Positions 57,298-64,000 of a stretch of DNA of 64,000 nucleotides are shown one piece after another. Position numbers and translations under genes: made by a program. Source of the stretch: Myotis daubentonii. Lineage: Eukaryota > Chordata > Mammalia > Chiroptera > Vespertilionidae. Location: assembly GCF_963259705.1 (NCBI RefSeq), contig NC_081840.1, positions 99,430,626-99,494,625 of the forward strand, read 5' to 3'. Numbering within the stretch: the first letter of the stretch is position 1; each line of letters begins with the position of its first letter. Under the pieces are notes generated by a model. The model did no database searches and had not been told where the DNA came from. It worked only from the letters and a program-made list of their open reading frames with translations.

Positions 57298-57758
57298 TCC
57301 TATATAATAAAAGGGTAATATGCAAATTGACCCTAAGAGCAGAACAACTGGGAATCACTGGTCACTATGATACACACTGACCACCAGGGGGCAGATGCTC
57401 AATGGAGGAGCTGCACCCTGGTCGTCAGTGTGCTCCCACAGGGGGAGCTCTGATCAGCCACAAGCCAGGCTGCCAGCTGCCAGTACAGCGGTGGTGGTGG
57501 GAGCCCCTCCCACATCCTCAGCAGCGCTAAGGATGTCCGACTGCAGCTTAGGCCTGCTCCCTGCTGTCAAGTGGACATCCCCCGAGGGCTCCCGGTCTGC
57601 CAGAGGGATGTCTGACTGCCAGCTTAGGCCCAATTCCCCGGGGAGTGGGCCTAAGCCAGCTGGTGGTCATCCCCTGAGGAATCCCAGACTGCGAGAGGGC
57701 ACAGGCCGGGCTGAGCGACCCTCCTGAGTACACAAATTTTTGTGCACTGGGCCTCTAG
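57298..57758 (+). mobile_element. inner Helitron unit sharing the 3' terminus
   Basis: 5'-TC at 57298 preceded by A, then the canonical ATATAATAAAAGGGTAATAT and TGCAAATTGACC. A CTCF-core-like motif lies at 57381-57394. It ends at the same CTAG as the outer element. By itself this is an ordinary 461-bp HeliBat copy. Confidence 0.9.
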
Positions 57759-57960
57759 TAAATATCTATCTATCTATCTGTCAGTAATTACTTCAAATGG
57801 AAATGGTTAAATGTGCTAATCAAAAGATATAGGAAAGCTGAATGGGTAAGAAAACAAGACTCTTATATATGCTGTCTACAAGAGACTCACTTTTGATTGA
57901 AAGACACACAGAGACTGAAAGTAAAGGGATGAGAAAAGATATTTCATGAAAATGGAAAAA
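57759..57960 (+). repeat. L1 ORF2 start (continuation)
   Basis: L1 text resumes after the Helitron ('TCAAATGGAAATGGTTAAAT', 'ATGCTGTCTACAAGAGACTC'), with a short (ATCT)n run at 57765-57780, and stops near 57960 in the endonuclease region. Confidence 0.85.
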
Positions 57961-59479
57961 ATAATACTTGCACAATTCTACCTAGTGCTTTTCATACCAT
58001 TTAAATCTTTTATTTTCCAGATAAGTTTCTGAATCATTTAAAAAATAAATAGTAATTTTAAAATCTGAAGCAACGTCTTATTAATTTTGCCATTGCTATA
58101 CTGTTCCATAACTCAAACTGATGGAACATTGACTAAATTAATTTTTTCCAGCAGTGAATTTCCTGTGATTGCTACAGATTGCCTGGTTGTATTTTTAGAA
58201 GGACTGAACAATTCCTAAAATGATTTAAAAATTATGTAAATGTAAAAATTTTTCTAGTTTCTTCAGTTTCTCTAGTTAGGCTTGGGGTTTTTCAAATACA
58301 ACAAAATTGTTTTCTGTGTCACTACCCATATGTACCAAGTCCTAAGAAACAAAGATTCCCAACATTACCTATAAATCCAATTTGTTGACAATGCCACTTT
58401 TCTGTTAAAAGGCCCCAGGGCATTTAGTAAAAAAAAAAAGACTCAAGTTTTAGGCAAGTTTTAGCAAACAGGCATCCTTTCATTTCTTACTTATTCAAAT
58501 GTAGAGGATACAGATGTAAGAAAAATATTCAGTTCTTTCTTCATCAAACAGAGCATTATTGGAATTTCCAGCCTGAGTTCTCACTGCTAAAAGAATGAAG
58601 AAGTTGATCAGGCCATTGATGTTACCATCGTGGTCAAGATGAAAGTGTTTCACAAAAGAATTACACCATTTGGTAATAAATGACACTCAGGAGTAAAATA
58701 ACATAAAATAAAGAGGCTGTCATTTACATGTCCATGATATAGATACAGATTGGGAACGTCATTATTTTTTTTCCCTTTAGTGTGGTTGCCAGTGTTTCAG
58801 TTGAATTTAACTCATTACTTTAAAATGATGACATTTCCACCATTCTTGCTCCTCTCTTTTCTACATTCTGTCACAAAATTATCTTTTTACTAAGATTTAT
58901 AGCAAATTTATATAAGATTATTTTGGACTCCTTACATTCCTTTTCTCTCTTACCTGTGGCCAAAAAGGGTTTTGGTTTCATCACCATATACCAACCAGTG
59001 GATTTTCAACAAACTACCTCCTGCCTCTCTTCCATTCTAACCTCCTTACAACATGGCCAGCATGGTCCACTTCTCTCTCAGCTCTGCTCCCATCTCTAGC
59101 TTTTTCCTTCTGTACTAAAGTTTCTGCATTAAATTAAAATCCCATCAATTAGTTTTACAATAATTATTCAATTAAAAAAACAAAAACAAAAAACACTGTT
59201 CTATTTCCTGTTAACTTCATCCATGCTTTATATTTCCCATGTCCTTGTGGGTGCGTGAATTGCCGCTTAACAAATGATTCTGGTAATTTTTCTTCCTCTT
59301 TTAAAATAATTCAAACTTTCAGCTTTTCCCTGGAGCACTCTAGTCACAGATTTACCTTTTCAGCATTACCTACATTTAAAAAATTCCATGGTCTGATGGC
59401 ATTTATCTAACACTTAAATTACCATAAAATAATTCTCTCCAACATGGAAAAAGCTAAATAAAAATGCACAAGACTTCCT
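57961..59479. other. unique sequence
   Basis: No gene or nameable repeat is seen. Short minus-strand frames match nothing known to me. Confidence 0.4.
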
Positions 59480-59960
59480 CTCATTCTATAATCCTGATTC
59501 CCCTCCTCAAAGGTAACAACTCTTAGCACCTTTATAGGTATACTTTCAGAAACAGTCATCAGTGTGTTTATCAAATAACATGTAAAGATATATGCTCTAT
59601 CTCCCTTTCCCCCATCCCCAAAGTAGAGTAGATTACGCATGCTACTCTTTTTTCACTAATATATTTTCAAGACCTCTCCATATCAGCACTTACGGATCCT
59701 CTTAATTATTTTTAGAGGTTGTGTAGTATTTCATTGCATAGAACCACACTTTATTAACTAGTCACCTGACGATTGACAATAAGATTGTTCTCAGCCTTTT
59801 GCTCTTACAAAGCTGCAATGTACATTCTTGTCTATGCATCTTTGTTAGCATGTACAAGTCTATCTGTAGGATGAAGTCACAGTAAGAAATTTCTGGGTTG
59901 ATTTAAAATTTTTATGAATATTACCAAATTGTGATTCAAAGAAGTTGTATAATTTATTCA
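59480..59960 (-). repeat. ancient L1 3' UTR
   Basis: 'GTAGTATTTCATTGCATAGA', 'GCTGCAATGTACATTCTTGT' and 'TCTGTAGGATGAAGTC' follow the order of the reversed 3' UTR of ancient L1M families. Decayed; edges approximate. Confidence 0.55.
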
Positions 59961-61655
59961 ACAAATGTATGAAAGCGCCTCAAAAACACCACCTACAAAA
60001 ATTGCCACAGGAATTTTTCAATCAACTATCCAGAAGCTTCAAAAATTCCAGCATGCCTAGATATTTTTCTCTACTCTAGCTGAATATACAAACACTGATT
60101 TTTGTTGAAATATACAAACCCTGACAATAAAATAAAAACCAAGTGTCAATCTCAAGGATTTGGAAGGGTGATTACGGGTAGTCGCTGATAGACTAGAAAA
60201 GGGAAAAAGAGTTAGCTGCAAGAGACAGTGTTGCTGCCCAGCATCAGTCAAAGAAAGTGAGTATTAGTGTCATGGAGCATGGTCCATTAGTTGGTGCCAG
60301 CACATTCTGGTTATGAAAATGGAAAGACAAAGTGATTTCCTAATTTAAAAAGACATCTATATAAAATAATAGGAGGAAAAACACTACATGTTTGAAAAAC
60401 TAGACTTTTATTAAAAATGTTTTTCTTTTTATGACATTACAGAATATACAGGTACAGCTTAAATAGATAATTTTATAGCATAAAAAGTTGCCATTTTGTC
60501 TAAAAAGAAAAAGTGTCTTGACTGAGGTGCTACCAGCTGAGGATTAGGTGAACCCAATTAACCCAATTTTTATGTGTCTGTTCCAAGTGGCTTATTTTAG
60601 ATGTACACTACTCCCTAAATCCTTTAGGGCACCACATGGAAAATCCACAAACAGGCTATAAGGTCATGACATTAATTTTCCTGTCATTCTCATGCTTTAA
60701 ACAGGCATCAAAAAACTAAAAAAATCTTGTCCTCTGGGAAAGAAGGCAAATCTGAAACCAATTATTGTAATACTATTAAATTAAACATGATGACCTTAGT
60801 TAAATTTATTTTGGTACCTTTTGTTAATCAATAAACCTTCCCAAGTAACATTATGACATTCTATCATAGAGCAAAATGATTAACCAGAGGACTAGTAGAA
60901 CAGAGTAACCACTCAAAAACCTGAATTCCATTCACCTAAAGCTTAACCAGAAAGTTTAATAAGCATACATGAAATCTTTGCTCAGGAAGTGCTATATCTG
61001 TTACAAAACTTATAAAAACGTCCCATTAGAAGACAACTGAGCCAAGAGCCATATCTGTTTTCACTTGTTTCTGTTGTCCAATACTTCTGCTATTTTGTCA
61101 ACTGAGGACTTGCTTATAACTCTTGCAATTTATTTAAACCTAAAAGAAAAAAAAAATGGGGCAGGGAATATGTCAGTAGCTTCTTTTTCTGCTTAAGTTT
61201 TCAAGACTCAAACTGCTTTAGGTGTTTGGAAGATAAGATGATCCAGAGACAACATCTAAGCTTAATGATTTTCTGGTAGTTCAGGTTCCCACCAACTTAC
61301 CAACACCTTGCCTGGGCGCCAGGTGGGAGTGAAAGCCACCCGACCTGGAACTTGGGAAGTATTTATTGTGTTGTGTAATGTTGTGTAATCAGAATGATAC
61401 CCACATTGACTGTTGGGCTCATTTTAATCCTTACAAATGTTGAAGGAGTGATAGTGCTGAGGATGGTGAATCATGAGTTTAGACGGATGGGAAGGAAAAT
61501 TAGGCAAGGAAAAGATTATCTACATCTGTGTGGGACTAATGAGCAAGGAAAAGATGAATCAGTACAAGTCATAAAAGAAAGAAAAAGGAAGTGGGAGGAA
61601 AAGGGAACAATGGCAGCATTATTTAAAATGGAGAAATGGCATGTGAAGAAAAAAA
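59961..61655. other. unique sequence
   Basis: No gene or nameable repeat is seen. Confidence 0.4.
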
Positions 61656-62440
61656 TTACTTAAATTCCATTTGCCCTCCCACCCCCCGGCTCATGCTCTC
61701 ACTCCCCTGGTGTCTGTGTCCATTGGTTAGGTTTATATGCATGCATACAAGTCCTTTGGATGATCTCTCCCCCTTTCCCACACCCTCCCCAACCTTCCCT
61801 CTGAGGTTTGACTGTCTGATCGATGCTTCTCTGTCTCTGGATCTATTTTTGTTCATCCGTTTATGTTGTTCATTATATTCCATAAATGAGTGAGATCATG
61901 TGATATTTATCTTTTTCTGACTGGCTTATTTTGTTTAGCATAATGCTTTCCAGGTCCATCCATGCTGTTGTGAACGGTAGGAGTTCCTTCCTTTTTACAG
62001 CAGCATAGTATTCCATTGTGTAGATGTACCACAGTTTTCTAATCCACTCATCTGCTGATGGCACTTAGGCTGTTTCCAAATCTTAGCTATGGTAAATTGT
62101 GCTGCTATGAACATAGGAGTGCATATATCCTTTCTGATTGGTGTTTCTGGTTTCTTGGGATATATTCCTAGAAATGGGATCACTGGGTCAAATGGGAGTT
62201 CCATTTTTAGTTTTTTGAGGAAACTCCATACTGTTCTCCACAGTGGCTGCACCCGTCTGCATTCCCACCAGCAGTGCATGAGGGCTCCTTTTTCTCCACA
62301 TCCTTGCCAACACTTGTCGTTTGTTGATGATAGCCATCTGACAGGTAGGTGTGAGATGGTACCTCATTGTCATTTAGATTTGCATCTCTCGGATGATTAG
62401 TGACTTTGAGTATGTTTCATATGTCTCTTGGTCTGTATGT
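61656..62440 (-). repeat. L1 3' end, 5'-truncated
   Basis: Reverse L1 3' UTR followed by ORF2 C-terminal relics in several frames ([52 protein letters not shown]). About 0.78 kb; frames broken. Confidence 0.9.
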
Positions 62441-63784
62441 ACTTTTGTGTATGTTTTTGAGGAACATCATTTGGTCAAAATAAATACTGCCTATAAATAG
62501 GAATTATCAGCTTAAGGTTCCTCAGGCCATAGGCTATCAATATAGCACTTTCGATTTCCCCAAATACAAGCCATCCTATGTTCTCTGTTGAGTGCATCAT
62601 AGAGGCAGGGGGTTTCTAGGTAATCTTTGTTCAGGCTACCTTAATACTAGCAGCTGACAAAAGACCCAGTGTTACAGGGAAAGTACTTCAATAAATAAAA
62701 TCTTCTTAGCTCCAAGTTGGCTCAGGCAGGGGTGAGTAGCCCCCATCCTGCCCCCTTCATGCACTGCCACTTCAGCCACCCTTACTCAACCCTACTCCCC
62801 AGGCTCTGGCACTATCAAAGTTGCGTTGAGGGAATAAAATTAACCGAAGTAGTTCCAGATTAAAACGACTGCAGGCATATCAGAGACTGGCTGTAAACCC
62901 TTCCATTAGCTTTGAGATTAAAGCAGCAAAGCCATTTATACAGACTCATGACTTTTGAGACAAGCAGACAGGCATGAGGGCGGATGGGAGGCATTGCTCT
63001 GAGGCATGCAGGGCCTTGTGGGGCTTCTTCTGGGAACATTCAATTATATTTTGAGTATCTAAAACTCTGGCAGATTGTACACCTACAGATTATATCCTCT
63101 AACAATCACACAGCATGAAATCCAAAACTGAAATATAATTATTGGGAAATCTTTTCTCATTTTGGTATACAATATTTAAGACTGTTGCTATAAATTCACT
63201 AAGCACTCAGTTTCACTATAAATGACTGGGAAGGGTATTAATTCAGTCTAACTAAATAAAGTAATATAAAAATAAAATGACAATTTCAAAGGATAAGAAA
63301 CTGCTACGGGTGGCTGCCTCTGGAAAGAGAAGAATCAGTAGGCACATTTGGAAGGGAGAAACTTTCCACTGTATACTCTTTTGTAAATCTTTTGAATATT
63401 TTACCTTGTAGATGTACTACCTAAAACAACATTATCAGACATAACAAGATGTGGCTATGTACTAATAAAAATATTTTTATTTATGGATACTAAAATTTGA
63501 ATTTTATGTAATTTTCACGTGTCACAAAATATTATCCTCTTTGGATTCCTACCTCCTTCCCCCTGTCCCAATAATTCAGAAATGTAAAAACCATTCTTAG
63601 CTTGCAAACCATGTAAAAACAGGCCCAATTTGGTCTGAGAGTCAGAGTTTGCTATTTCCTGACATACCAACTCTTTAGTAAATCTCATTAAGGCCAAATG
63701 ACAAACAAAATCCACAACCACCCACCCAAACTCACTTATAACATCTTAATTTTCAGGCGGGAGTTGGGGAGCTATTTTATTGGT
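62441..63784. other. unique sequence
   Basis: No gene or nameable repeat is seen. Confidence 0.4.
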
Positions 63785-64000
63785 ATAACAGGGGCAGCAA
63801 CTAACATTTATTTTGAGTTTACTATGCTGTAAATAGTGTTCTAAGCATTTTGTGTGTGCTAATTTATTTCTTACCACAACCTGGGGATGAGTGTTTTATG
63901 ATCACCATTCTATGTATAAGGAACTAGGTACAGAGAGATTAAGTAATTTAACTAACCTCACAGTGCTAGTAAATGGTGGAGCTGAGGCTGAGGACAGGCA
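63785..64000 (+). repeat. MIR SINE, runs off the window
   Basis: 'GGGCAGCAACTAACATTTAT ... AACCTGGGGATGAG ... AGAGATTAAGTAATTTAACT ... CACAGTGCTAGTAAATGG' is a long, fairly intact MIR. Confidence 0.85.

Larger units (their letters stand above)
56622..57758 (+). mobile_element. composite HeliBat-type Helitron with two 5' termini
   Basis: Outer 5' end TCTACACTAATAAAAGACAA at 56622, preceded by A. Outer 3' end GGGCCTCTAG at 57758, preceded by hairpin-type CACAAATTTTTGTG and followed by T. Taking it out restores the L1 text ATGGCA-A-T-AAATATCTATC without loss or duplication, as expected for a Helitron. A second 5' terminus of another subfamily (TCCTATATAATAAAAGGGTA) lies inside at 57298. The first part contains CCAACCAAGATGGCGGCCTG and a minisatellite. 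No Rep/helicase gene is present, so it is non-autonomous. Confidence 0.92.

Noticed and set aside
56907..57318. Two overlapping frames rich in Pro, His and Gly
   Set aside because: They are read through the 82-bp minisatellite of the Helitron.
1..64000. CRISPR arrays, operons, bacterial-type genes, origins
   Set aside because: None is present; the sequence is mammalian nuclear DNA with introns and interspersed repeats.

Overview
The window is nuclear DNA of a mammal, almost certainly a vespertilionid (Myotis-like) bat. The evidence is the mix of interspersed repeats: tRNA-derived Ves-type SINEs on both strands, HeliBat-type Helitrons (5'-TC, CTAG-3' with a terminal hairpin, A^T insertion), bat-type L1 3' ends, and several DNA transposon families (hAT including a SPIN-like copy, mariner, Tigger-like, and a very small piggyBac-type element). 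No other mammalian order is known to carry this many Helitrons and DNA transposons.

Only one functional protein-coding gene is supported: ZNF438, a C2H2 zinc-finger gene, on the minus strand. Its 3' flank is at 1-1162, the terminal coding exon at 1163-1772, an intron at 1773-3108, and the large zinc-finger exon at 3109-4886, with the acceptor just upstream. Human ZNF438 has further 5' exons far away, so most or all of 4.9-64 kb is probably ZNF438 intron or upstream sequence. That is inference; no further exon was recognised.

5-30 kb is mostly unique intronic sequence with isolated SINEs, MIRs, one MaLR-type LTR, four small DNA transposons (three hAT, one Tigger-like) and a cluster of minus-oriented Helitrons, including a tandem array at 22.6-23.5 kb.

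29-54 kb is a stack of nested L1s. An old plus-strand L1 (29.45-38.9 kb) holds a near-full-length plus-strand L1 (30.9-37.4 kb), which itself holds a Tigger-like MITE and a hAT MITE. The old L1 also holds a POMP processed pseudogene. A mariner copy follows at 42.1-43.4 kb. A long minus-strand L1 (43.6-54 kb) holds a SINE, a retrocopy of a joint PET117-KAT14 transcript, and an oppositely oriented L1 (47.4-50.0 kb) that creates a large inverted repeat.

54-58 kb is another plus-strand L1. It carries a 79-bp piggyBac-type element and is split at the start of its ORF2 by a composite Helitron with two 5' termini. 58-64 kb is mostly unique sequence, plus one L1 3' end and a MIR running off the window.

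Most promising for follow-up are the bicistronic PET117-KAT14 retrocopy, the composite Helitron with a clean empty site, and CTCF-core-like motifs repeated inside several Helitron copies. All alignments were made by eye; family names rest on recognition, not on a database search.
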